A DNA stretch of 29,383 nucleotides from CAZKEW01 sp964580435. GTDB lineage: Bacteria > Acidobacteriota > Aminicenantia > Aminicenantales > UBA8522. The stretch spans positions 1 to 29,383 of the forward strand of contig CAZOKP010000028.1 of assembly GCA_964580435.1 (NCBI GenBank). Direction: 5' to 3'. Below are positions 7,840 through 14,955 of this stretch, piece by piece. The position numbers and the translations under genes are program-made. The notes beneath the pieces were generated by a model. The model searched no databases and was not told the origin of the DNA. It saw nothing but the letters and a program-made list of their open reading frames with translations. Within the stretch, counting starts at the first letter, position 1. Every line of letters begins with the position of its first letter.

Positions 7840-8101
7840 CTATAAGAACATCGGCGCCCCAGGCCTCCCGGCATTCCTTAGCCTCTTCCAATCAAGGATC
7901 TTGACGCCGAAAAAATCGGCCTGTTCGGGATAGAGAGCCGTCAACCACTTCCTGCGAATCCTATCCCGGATAAACGCTAATAGCAACAATGCAACTTTCT
8001 TGATATCCCCGTTGTTAAAAAAGTATGGAAAGTTCGCTCATGCCCCTGAATTCGGAAACCGCGTTTTCAGCAAAGACCGCCTTCAAAAAATTTTTATTCA
8101 T
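7840..8101 (-). pseudogene. Unrecognised small ORF broken by a frameshift at a homopolymer
   Basis: In the 562-nt gap between the CBM9-like gene and the first blaI, the minus strand holds a broken small gene. From ATG 8101 it reads MNKNFLKAVFAENAVSEFRG... for 28 residues and stops at TAA 8017-8015, just after a run of six T (8022-8017). One base on, the next frame continues as NNGDIKKVALLLLAFIRDRI... and stays open to TAG at 7842-7840. Removing one T would give a continuous protein of about 86 residues. The second part is protein-like (IRRKWLTALYPEQADFFGVK). I do not recognise the family. It could be a decayed gene, a sequencing error in the T run, or a slippage site. One BlaI-type operator dyad (8104-8121) lies directly upstream of its ATG. 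The rest of the gap contains only promoter and operator sequences. Confidence 0.4.
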
Positions 8102-8103
8102 CC

Positions 8104-8180
8104 CTGTTAAAAATTTAGCATACCCTCTTGACAAAAGCCAAAAGAGATGCTAATATTTTAGCATGATAAAAATTTAGCAT
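8104..8180. promoter_or_regulatory. Triple operator-like dyad array of the first BlaI/M56 operon
   Basis: Three dyads share the form ATGnTAA-N4-TTAGCAT. They are CTGTTAA-aaat-TTAGCAT at 8104-8121, ATGCTAA-tatt-TTAGCAT at 8147-8164 (perfect 7-bp arms) and ATGATAA-aaat-TTAGCAT at 8163-8180. The first lies just before the -35 box, the second covers the -10 box, and the third follows it, overlapping the second by 2 nt. A 15-bp direct repeat (AAAAATTTAGCATAC) underlies the first and third. The position over the promoter of a blaI-like gene strongly suggests autoregulation; binding itself is inference. Confidence 0.7.
8128..8156 (+). promoter_or_regulatory. Promoter of the first blaI-M56 operon
   Basis: TTGACA (8128-8133) and TAATAT (8151-8156) are separated by 17 nt. 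The -10 box is embedded in the perfect dyad at 8147-8164, so a bound repressor would block RNA polymerase. The expected transcript start near 8163 leaves a leader of about 48 nt. Confidence 0.7.
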
Positions 8181-8210
8181 ACCCGGAAACGGCCTGACAA
8201 GGAGGCCCTG

Positions 8211-8594
8211 ATGAAAGCGCAGAAAAGCCTGAGCCGAAGGGAAAGGCAGATCATGGACATCATCTATGAGTTGAAGGAAGCCACGGCTCTCCAGGTAATG
8301 AAAAGACTTCCCTCTCCCCCGAGCTATTCAGCCGTCCGGGCTCTTCTCCGCGTCCTGGAGCAGAAGGGACACCTGAACCACCGACAGGACGGCCCCCGCT
8401 ATGTCTTTGCTCCCCTGCTTCCGCGCGAGAAGGCCCGGCGAAGCGCCCTTCGTCATTTGCTGAGGACGTTCTTCGACAACTCCACCGAGGAAGCGGTCGC
8501 CGCGCTTCTGGATATCTCTGAGGATAACCTTTCCGAGAAAGACTACCACCGCCTGCTGGAACTGATACATAGAGCTCGGAAAGAAGGAAGATGA
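8211..8594 (+). CDS. BlaI/MecI/CopY-family transcriptional repressor (first copy)
   Basis: A 127-residue protein of the usual length for the family. The N-terminal winged helix shows LSRRERQIMDIIYELKEATALQVMKRL and SYSAVRALLRVLEQKGHLNHRQDG, which match the BlaI pattern of helix-turn-helix plus wing with the R-Y-F wing strand (PRYVFAPL). The C-terminal part (residues 85-120) is the helical dimerisation region. BlaI-type repressors bind paired dyads as dimers and are released after the partner M56 membrane protease senses a signal. The ATG is 6 nt behind GGAGG. The stop overlaps the M56 gene by 4 bp (ATGA), so the two are translationally coupled. Three operator-like dyads over its promoter suggest it represses its own operon. 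Confidence 0.9.
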   Translation: MKAQKSLSRRERQIMDIIYELKEATALQVMKRLPSPPSYSAVRALLRVLEQKGHLNHRQDGPRYVFAPLLPREKARRSALRHLLRTFFDNSTEEAVAALLDISEDNLSEKDYHRLLELIHRARKEGR

Positions 8595-10639
8595 CCATTC
8601 CCAGCCCCGGTCAGATCGACTGGCTCGCTCTTTTTGGCGAGTACATGATCAAAAGTACCTTCGTGCTTTCTCTTGCGCTGCTCGCCCTCGCGCTGTTGCG
8701 GAAACGGTCGGCTTCCTTCCGTCATTTCGTTCTTTCGCTCTTTTTTATCGGCCTGCTCTTCTTTCCGGTCTTCTCCTTTTTACCGGTCGGTTGGGAAACC
8801 CGCCTGCTGCCATCCAGAACGACGGGGCAAGGGAATTACCCGGCGTCCGCTGCCCATGAATCGCTCAGCGAAGGCCTCTTGGCGATTGGGATCGTCTCTG
8901 AAAAGACAGACACAGGCAGCACTCTTTCCGGCCCCCTCGAGGGCCCTCCCCTCTCCTCAGAATCTAGCCCCCGCGTAAGAGGCGGCCTCCTCTGGAAAAA
9001 CTCGCTCTCTACCATCTGGCTCGCCGGGGCAATCATCCTCTTGTTGAGGCTAGGCCTGGGCCTCTTTGGAGCTTTCCGCTTGACAAGGAGGGCGAAAGTC
9101 CTCGGCGATTCCCTCTGGAAGATTTTGCTCGAGCGTTTTCTTGCCGCAATCCGCCTCAAAAGGAAGATCCGTCTCAAAAGCCACAGTGAAATCGCCATCC
9201 CGCTTACCTGGGGAGTGCTTAGGCCCGTTATCCTCATCCCAGCCGGCCATGAGAACTGGACGCAAGACCAGCGTTCCTCCGCTCTCCTTCACGAGCTTTC
9301 ACATGTGAAGCGAGCGGATTTCCTGGTTATGGTGTTCGTCCGCCTGAGTCTGGCCCTGTTCTGGCTCAACCCTTTGAGTTGGTTTGCCTTCAGAATGCTG
9401 AAGAGGGAACAGGAAAAGGCCTGCGACGAATTGGTGCTTAAGGCAGGAATCAAACCGTCCACATATGCCGCCAACCTTCTCTTATTCAAGCGCGCCAGGG
9501 GATTTTCCTGGAACCCCTCAGTGGCGCTTCTCGGAATTCTGGGCCGGTCCCAGCTTAACGAGAGGCTGGTGGCTATCCTCAAACAAAAAATGACTGTCAA
9601 GGAGGTCAAAATGAAAACAAAAATCATGCTCGCGCTTTCAGTCATCCTGGCTGTTGCGCTCATCGGGATGGCCCGTCCTTCAGCTGTTCTTTCTGAAAAT
9701 GTTGCGGGCTCCACCGTCATTGCTACCGCTCCGGCGAATGCGGCCTCTTCTTCGATCGAGGGAGCAAACAGCCAAGCGACGGAGCCGAACCAGGAGAAAA
9801 AGGCAGAAAAGCAGGAAGAACAGGAAAAGAAAAAAGAGTCCAAAATGGCCCCCATCGAAATCACCATCAAGCAAGGTGACAAGATAAAAACAATACTCGT
9901 GGAAAAGCCCATTACCATCAAAGCAGGCCCCGAGGGGACGATCGTCATCACCACATCAGAGGGGAAAGAGCTCAAGGTCATGAGAAGGGAACCGCTCCAC
10001 CCCGAGATAGAGGAGGGCGATCTTGAGGATGTCTATGTCCAAGCGGAGCCGGATGTGGACATCGTCACGCCTTTGGGTGAGGACGAGAAAAAGGTGCATG
10101 TCGTCGTCAAGTCCATAGAACACGAAAAACCCCACCTCACTTGGGTCACCGAGCACTGGGAGCACGAGATTCAGGACCAACTCAGTGAAATCCATGAGGA
10201 ACTGAAACAGGTCAAGGAGGGAAAGCTCGAAATCCAGGAACTGGAGAAATCGCTGGCAGAGCTCGAGGCGGAACTGAAAAAACTCGAAGAAATGCCTTCA
10301 TCCCTCACGATCATTCGGGAGAAAGACTCGGGGAAAACGGTCCGCAAGATGTTCGTCGATGAAGACTCCAAAAAGAACATTCTCACCGTGACCGTAGGAA
10401 AAGAGGGGACATTATCTATTGTCTGCACGATCAGCCGCGGCGAGAAGAGCCGTGAGGTTTACGAAAGAGCAGTGGAAAGAATAAGGAAGCAGCTGCCTGA
10501 AGGCTACACCCTCGAGCCCGAGTTCATCGAAAAACCCGGTACCATAATCCTCAAGATCAAAGGCCTGGAAGGCAAGGGAGCCCCAGAGGAGCTCGTCCGA
10601 AAATTCGTCGATATCCTCAAAGAAGAATTAGAGCTTTGA
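8591..10639 (+). CDS. BlaR1-type M56 membrane metallopeptidase with C-terminal coiled-coil sensor/effector region
   Basis: A 682-residue membrane protein. Hydrophobic segments lie at about residues 18-38, 42-62, 135-160 and 245-265. The zinc motif HELSH is at 234-238, followed by EQEKACDELVLKAG, which holds the Glu/Asp downstream ligand pattern of M56 peptidases. Such proteins relay an external signal by triggering loss of the partner BlaI repressor encoded immediately upstream. A further hydrophobic segment starts at MKTKIMLALSVILAVALIGM (residue 341). It leads into an exported Glu/Lys-rich region, a beta-rich part and a coiled coil at about 522-572 (EIHEELKQVKEGKLEIQELE). No penicillin-binding domain is present, so beta-lactam sensing is not supported. 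A complete ribosome site precedes codon 341, see the separate entry. The 3' end overlaps the convergent esterase-like gene by 23 bp. Confidence 0.85.
   Translation: MTIPSPGQIDWLALFGEYMIKSTFVLSLALLALALLRKRSASFRHFVLSLFFIGLLFFPVFSFLPVGWETRLLPSRTTGQGNYPASAAHESLSEGLLAIGIVSEKTDTGSTLSGPLEGPPLSSESSPRVRGGLLWKNSLSTIWLAGAIILLLRLGLGLFGAFRLTRRAKVLGDSLWKILLERFLAAIRLKRKIRLKSHSEIAIPLTWGVLRPVILIPAGHENWTQDQRSSALLHELSHVKRADFLVMVFVRLSLALFWLNPLSWFAFRMLKREQEKACDELVLKAGIKPSTYAANLLLFKRARGFSWNPSVALLGILGRSQLNERLVAILKQKMTVKEVKMKTKIMLALSVILAVALIGMARPSAVLSENVAGSTVIATAPANAASSSIEGANSQATEPNQEKKAEKQEEQEKKKESKMAPIEITIKQGDKIKTILVEKPITIKAGPEGTIVITTSEGKELKVMRREPLHPEIEEGDLEDVYVQAEPDVDIVTPLGEDEKKVHVVVKSIEHEKPHLTWVTEHWEHEIQDQLSEIHEELKQVKEGKLEIQELEKSLAELEAELKKLEEMPSSLTIIREKDSGKTVRKMFVDEDSKKNILTVTVGKEGTLSIVCTISRGEKSREVYERAVERIRKQLPEGYTLEPEFIEKPGTIILKIKGLEGKGAPEELVRKFVDILKEELEL
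9599..10639 (+). promoter_or_regulatory. Internal ribosome site and in-frame start inside the first M56 gene
   Basis: Within the M56 gene AAGGAGGT (9599-9606) is followed 4 nt later by ATG at 9611, in the reading frame of the gene (codon 341). The product would be 342 residues and begins with a signal-peptide-like stretch, MKTKIMLALSVILAVALIGM. This covers the whole C-terminal exported region without the peptidase. The site is as good as the best gene starts in the window. The second M56 gene has an equivalent site at codon 340. Use of the site is inference. Confidence 0.5.
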
Positions 10640-12158
10640 TTCTTTGGATCATGAGTCTGGCATTCTCGTTTTTGGAGTTTAGCTCGAGCGACTTCTGATA
10701 GTTCTTCAAAGCCAGCTTGCTTTTTCCAATTTTCATGTAAGCCTCGCCAAGGCTGTCATAAACATTGGCGGAATTCGGATGCAGCTCCACGTTCAGTTTT
10801 AAGACCTCCACCGATTCTTTGAGCATCCCCTTGTTCATTAACCTGTAGCCCATCGCGTTGAATTCATTTTCGTCGAAATACAACCCGCTCTTCTCATCTC
10901 CCATGAGCTCCCGGTACTTCTTCAGGCCAGCTTTAATTCCGCCTTTCGAGATTTCCTGTTCGATTCTGTAAGCGGCCGACCCGTTGATAATCCTTTCCAC
11001 CTGGCTCAGCCGCTCCCGGACCATCGCCGCATCTTGGGGCTGGATGCTGAGGAACGCCTTGTAATAATCCCTGGCTTCCGCAAAATCTCCCTGACTTCGG
11101 CTCAGCTCTCCCAAGCGCCAGAAGGCATTGAGCGAGGCAGGATAGAGATCCAATTGATATTGGAACAGCTTCCTGGCTTCCTGGACCTTGCCCTGTTCGG
11201 ACAGGTGATCGCCGGCAAATGTCAGCGTCAGTTCCGGAGGTTCAACCGCAAAGCCGTATTTTGCAGAAAGCTTTTCGTAATAAGCCTTCACGCCGTCGAG
11301 GCTTTCCGGCTGGAAGCCTGCGGGCAGCCGGAAGCCGGCGAAATAAGCCCGTAACGCCTCAAGGACCGGAACGGGCGTGATGAAAAAACCTGACGGCTTA
11401 TTGATAACCATCCTGAAGTCCAGGTTCTCTATTTTTCGGGATTCAACCAGGGCAAACAGCCGCCTGGCCTGCTCCAGCGCTGCTGCCCGCTCGTCCTCCT
11501 CACAGGTGAAATAGAAGAACTTTTTCAAGGAGGTCGTCTTCGCGAAAGACTCCTCCGCTTTGCCCAGCAGCCAGGAAGCGACGCGCTCATCTCCCTCAAA
11601 GGGATTGGTGGCGATAGACACGTCGAAAAGCTCCGGGCTCGTCATCAGGGTGTAGAGTGAGAAATGCGCTCCCGCCTGAGGCCCGGCAAGGATGCGGAAC
11701 GATTTGGTGCGATAGTTCTGGTCGATAAACGGAAAAAGCTCTTCCTTGAAGAAGCGGATGAATCTGTCCGCACCGCCCGCAGACCCGTCCGCATTGAAAG
11801 CATGGTTGTCGCGATAGCGGTCGGTGTTGGCCACACCGACGATGATCATGGGAGGCGCCTCGGCCGTCTCTCCCAGTTTATCGCAGGCGATCATGGCCGG
11901 AGCGATATAATCGACGATGTTATCCCCGTACAAGTGATAAAGGACAGGGTAGCTGATCTTATCGCTCTCATAACCCCGCGGAAGATGGACCACCAGAAGC
12001 CGGTCCTCGTTGAAGACTTTCGAATGCAGGACCCGGTATTTGCCGATGATGACATCTTCGCCGTCCTTCTGGGCCAGGCCGCGTTGTGAAAAAAGTCCCA
12101 ATAGAGCAAAAAGGACGATGGATGTCCTTATGAACCGATGAATCTTTATTTGAGTCAT
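10617..12158 (-). CDS. Exported esterase-D-like alpha/beta-hydrolase fold plus TPR repeats, nucleophile replaced
   Basis: The start at ATG 12158 lies 6 nt behind GGAGG. The longer frame to 12182 would place that ribosome site inside the coding region. The product has 513 residues with a signal peptide (RTSIVLFALLGLFSQRGLAQ, 11-30). Residues 40-290 follow the enterochelin-esterase/esterase D family (KYRVLHSKVFNEDRLLVVHLP, PVLYHLYGD, FFKEELFPFIDQNYR, FRILAGPQAGAHFSLYTL). The nucleophile elbow normally reads GHSxGG, but here it is GPQAG, with Gln at residue 161 in place of Ser. The usual His region (EDHGSVP-like) reads NKPSGFFITPVPVL without His. Hydrolase activity is therefore unlikely. Residues about 320-510 hold TPR repeats (AFWRLGELSRSQGDFAEARDYY, ANVYDSLGEAYMKIGKSKLALK), so a protein-binding role is plausible. 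It is convergent with, and overlaps, the M56 gene. Confidence 0.8.
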   Translation of the reverse strand: MTQIKIHRFIRTSIVLFALLGLFSQRGLAQKDGEDVIIGKYRVLHSKVFNEDRLLVVHLPRGYESDKISYPVLYHLYGDNIVDYIAPAMIACDKLGETAEAPPMIIVGVANTDRYRDNHAFNADGSAGGADRFIRFFKEELFPFIDQNYRTKSFRILAGPQAGAHFSLYTLMTSPELFDVSIATNPFEGDERVASWLLGKAEESFAKTTSLKKFFYFTCEEDERAAALEQARRLFALVESRKIENLDFRMVINKPSGFFITPVPVLEALRAYFAGFRLPAGFQPESLDGVKAYYEKLSAKYGFAVEPPELTLTFAGDHLSEQGKVQEARKLFQYQLDLYPASLNAFWRLGELSRSQGDFAEARDYYKAFLSIQPQDAAMVRERLSQVERIINGSAAYRIEQEISKGGIKAGLKKYRELMGDEKSGLYFDENEFNAMGYRLMNKGMLKESVEVLKLNVELHPNSANVYDSLGEAYMKIGKSKLALKNYQKSLELNSKNENARLMIQRIKALILL

Positions 12159-12422
12159 CTTGGGCCTCCGTGGATTATTCAAATTTTCAGATTTCGAGCT
12201 TCAACATATAGATACGAATCCCAAATCCTTATGATTTCAGTACGGCTATTTCCACGAATGGAGCGCCCGTTCCATGTTTTTGGCAGGTATCTCGAACCAC
12301 CCCACAACGTTATTCTTTTGCTCCATAGATACTCTCCTTCTTAACGTTGGACATTCGGCCCCTACCCGGCCAAAAATGTATTGTCGGTGGATGTCCGGTA
12401 TCAAGAAAAAGCAAAATCCGCC

Positions 12423-12845
12423 CTACATCCCGTACATCTGGATGATTTCCTGCTTGGTCTTGCCCAGGATGTCGAACTTCTTGCCCACCTTGATGAAGGC
12501 GTCCAGGGCTTTGTCCAGGTGATGGATTTCGTGGCCGGCTGAGATCTGCGTCCGGATGCGGGCCTGCCCCTGCGGGACAACAGGAAAGAAGAACCCGATG
12601 GCATAGATCCCCTCGTCGTAGAGCGCCTTGGAGAAATCCTGGGAAAGCTTGGCATTGAACAGCATCACCGGGACGATAGGCGTGTCGCCTTCTTTCAAAA
12701 CAAACCCGGCCTCTGTCAGGCCTTTTCTCCAGTAGGCGGCATTTTTCTCCAGCTTGTCCCGGCGCTCGGTGCCCTTGCTGATGGTGAGCTGGAGATGGGC
12801 TTTTGTTCTACTTGCTCTCGGCCCACTTGTCGGCATCTGGGCCAT
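12423..12845 (-). pseudogene. 3' remnant of a 2-amino-3-ketobutyrate CoA ligase-like (alpha-oxoamine synthase) gene
   Basis: From about 12776 to 12423 the minus strand encodes GTERRDKLEKNAAYWRKGL..., GIYAIGFFFPVVPQGQARIR and HHLDKALDAFIKVGKKFDIL. This aligns segment by segment with the C-terminal 110 residues of the intact kbl gene at 25139-26338. The N-terminal three quarters, including the PLP lysine, are missing. The 23 codons before the homology (MAQMPTSGPRAS...) do not resemble the family and have no ribosome site. The ending GKTKQEIIQMYGM differs from the intact copy, so this is a diverged paralogue rather than a recent duplicate. It lies 1 kb from threonine dehydrogenase. The 264 nt between this and the esterase-like gene (12159-12422) show nothing further I can support. 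Confidence 0.75.
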
Positions 12846-12926
12846 GGCCAGGCTCCGCAGTCTTCCAGCATCGGTGAAGATGTCCTGCGGACGAAAATAA
12901 AAATACGCGATCTTCCTATTTCCTGA

Positions 12927-13697
12927 TTATCTTCTGTGCACCATGGTCGTCGAGGCCTGATCCGTTGGCATGACGATCATCTCGCTGATATTGACATGGG
13001 GAGGCCTTGTCGCACAATAGACCATGGCATCGGCGATGTCGTCCGGCGATAAAGGCGTAAGCCCCTGATAAACCTTTTCCGCCCGTTCTTTATCCCCACG
13101 GAACCGGACCAGGCTGAATTCGGTCTCCACTAGGCCTGGGTCCACGCTCGTCACCCGCAGGCCGGTTCCAAAAAGGTCGAGGCGCAGTCCTTTTGATAAG
13201 GCTTTAACGGCAAACTTGGTGGCGCAATAAACATTGCCGTTGGGATACACTTCATGACCGGCGACAGAGCCGATGTTGATGATATGGCCCCGGCCCCGCT
13301 TCACCATCCCCGGAATGACGGCACGGCTCACGTAGAGCAGGCCCTTGATATTCGTGTCGATCATCTCTTCCCAGTCGCTGATCTTTCCTTCATGGAGCTT
13401 GTCCAATCCCCGGCTGAGGCCGGCGTTGTTGACGAGAACTTCGACGGCCTCCCATTCGGACGGTAGCCCGTCCACTGCCCGCCCCACGGCTTCCTGGCTG
13501 CGGACGTCGAGTGCCAGGTTATGAACTTTGCTAGCGTATGTCCGCATCAGCTCGGCTGCCAGCGCCCTCAGCCGGTCTCGGCGCCGGGCGGCCAAGATCA
13601 ATCTCGCGCCCTTCGCGGCAAACGCCCGGGCGCACGACCTGCCTATACCAGAACTCGCCCCGGTTATAAAAACGATTCTGCCTTTCAACGAATACAT
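12927..13697 (-). CDS. ydfG: YdfG-type NADP-dependent short-chain dehydrogenase (3-hydroxy acid / serine / allo-threonine dehydrogenase)
   Basis: A 256-residue classical SDR. It shows GASSGIG near residue 13 for the cofactor, NNAGLSRG, the catalytic Ser in NIGSVAG and YCATK (Tyr-x3-Lys). It is similar to E. coli YdfG along its whole length: LDVRSQEAV, PSEWEAVEVLVNNAGL, WEEMIDTNIKGLLYVSRAVIPGM, GHIINIGS, DPGLVETEFSLVRFRGD and the HVNISEM ending. YdfG oxidises L-serine, L-allo-threonine and 3-hydroxy acids with NADP. Arg residues after the second strand (AARRRDRL) agree with NADP preference. The ATG is 5 nt behind GAGGAGAG. It is divergent from threonine dehydrogenase with 160 nt between the starts, so both may take part in hydroxy-amino-acid breakdown. 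Confidence 0.85.
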   Translation of the reverse strand: MYSLKGRIVFITGASSGIGRSCARAFAAKGARLILAARRRDRLRALAAELMRTYASKVHNLALDVRSQEAVGRAVDGLPSEWEAVEVLVNNAGLSRGLDKLHEGKISDWEEMIDTNIKGLLYVSRAVIPGMVKRGRGHIINIGSVAGHEVYPNGNVYCATKFAVKALSKGLRLDLFGTGLRVTSVDPGLVETEFSLVRFRGDKERAEKVYQGLTPLSPDDIADAMVYCATRPPHVNISEMIVMPTDQASTTMVHRR

Positions 13698-13776
13698 CGG
13701 ATCTCTCCTCGATCGGGCTTGGAAAGGGAAAGGATAAATGACCCTCCGCCTTATGTCAAATCCAGCCCCTCCCCTA

Positions 13777-13805
13777 TTGCCTTCGGTGGGAGCCTGTGCT
13801 ATAAG
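13777..13805 (+). promoter_or_regulatory. Possible promoter of tdh
   Basis: TTGCCT (13777-13782) and TATAAG (13800-13805) are 17 nt apart in the intergenic region between the divergent ydfG and tdh genes. The leader would be about 45 nt and contains the GGAGGT ribosome site. The -35 match is partial. Confidence 0.4.
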
Positions 13806-13857
13806 TATGACTACTTTTAAACCAAAGAAAAAATAATCTAAATTTGGAGGTCATTGT

Positions 13858-14838
13858 ATGGCAAGAGAAACGAAGAAAATTATGGTTACGGGCGCGGTCG
13901 GCCAGATCGGCTCCGAGCTCACCATGGCCCTGCGCAAGAAATATGGCAACGATAACGTCCTGGCCACCGGCCACAAAACCCAGCCCAGCAAGCAGCTTCT
14001 CGAATCCGGTCCGTTCGAGTTCATCAACGTATCCAAGCGGGAAACAATCGACGAGATGATTAAGAAATACAAAATCGACACCATTTACCATATGTCGGCG
14101 ATTCTCTCTGCCGTTGGAGAAAAGAACCCACAGCTCTGCTGGGATGTTAACATGAACGGCACGTATCATATCCTCGAGGCCTGCCGCGAGCACAGCCTGG
14201 TCAGAGTTTTTGTCCCCAGCTCCATCGCCGCTTTCGGCCCCGAGACTCCCACCGTCAATACTCCCAACGACACCATCCTCAAACCCAAGACGATGTACGG
14301 GGTGACCAAAGTCGCCGCCGAGCTCCTCTGCGATTATTATGTGAAGCGCTTCAACGTGGATGTCCGTGGCTGCCGCTATCCCGGCATCATTAGCTACGAG
14401 ACCCTTCCAGGCGGCGGGACGACAGACTACGCCGTGGCCATTTTCTTCGAAGCCGTAAAAAACAAAAAATATAAATGCTTCCTCAAAGAAGACACCCGGC
14501 TGCCGATGATGTATATGCCGGACTGCCTCAAAGCCACCTTTGACCTGATGGAAGCAGACTTTTCCAAGTTGAAACACCACTCTGACTTCAACGTTACAGC
14601 CATGAGCTTCTCGGCTGGGGAATTGGCCGCTGAAATCAAGAAGCATATCCCTGAATTCACTTGCACGTACGAGCCCGATTTCCGCCAGGCCATCGCTGAC
14701 TCATGGCCGGATTCGATCGACGACTCAGTTGCTCGCAAGGAATGGGGCTGGAAGCCGGACTACGACCTGGCCCGGATGACCGGGGACATGCTCAGCGTCC
14801 TGCAGAAAAGACTGAAAGAAGGCACCCTGGTATATTGA
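13858..14838 (+). CDS. tdh: L-threonine 3-dehydrogenase, SDR (epimerase-like) type
   Basis: The enzyme oxidises L-threonine with NAD to 2-amino-3-ketobutyrate. The 326-residue protein has the extended-SDR cofactor motif GAVGQIG (residues 12-18), the Tyr-x3-Lys pair at Y147/K151 (MYGVTKVAAE), and the subfamily hallmarks IYHMSAILSAVGEKNP and RYPGIISYETLPGGGTTDY. These are characteristic of the short-chain threonine dehydrogenases found in Bacteroidetes and animals, as opposed to the zinc-dependent E. coli Tdh. The ATG lies 6 nt behind GGAGGT. Its product would be the substrate of the ketobutyrate CoA ligase encoded at 25139-26338. A remnant of a paralogous ligase gene lies 1 kb upstream. There is no signal peptide, so it is cytoplasmic. 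Confidence 0.93.
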   Translation: MARETKKIMVTGAVGQIGSELTMALRKKYGNDNVLATGHKTQPSKQLLESGPFEFINVSKRETIDEMIKKYKIDTIYHMSAILSAVGEKNPQLCWDVNMNGTYHILEACREHSLVRVFVPSSIAAFGPETPTVNTPNDTILKPKTMYGVTKVAAELLCDYYVKRFNVDVRGCRYPGIISYETLPGGGTTDYAVAIFFEAVKNKKYKCFLKEDTRLPMMYMPDCLKATFDLMEADFSKLKHHSDFNVTAMSFSAGELAAEIKKHIPEFTCTYEPDFRQAIADSWPDSIDDSVARKEWGWKPDYDLARMTGDMLSVLQKRLKEGTLVY

Positions 14839-14955
14839 AGGCGCCAAGCAGGAAGAGACGCGGAAAAGAAGAATCGCAAAAGCGATCAGCGTGTTGGCCG
14901 AGGGAATCCAGGCTAAATAGACCGTCCGCACAGATTCGTTTCAAGGAGGGAGGAG

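Noticed and set aside
8591..10639. Beta-lactam resistance operon (blaI-blaR1)
   Set aside because: The M56 protein has no penicillin-binding sensor domain and no beta-lactamase gene is present; only the signalling architecture is shared. The same is true of the second pair.
13774..14646. Minus-strand open frame of 290 codons
   Set aside because: It is antisense to threonine dehydrogenase, whose plus-strand product has clear SDR motifs and a strong ribosome site.
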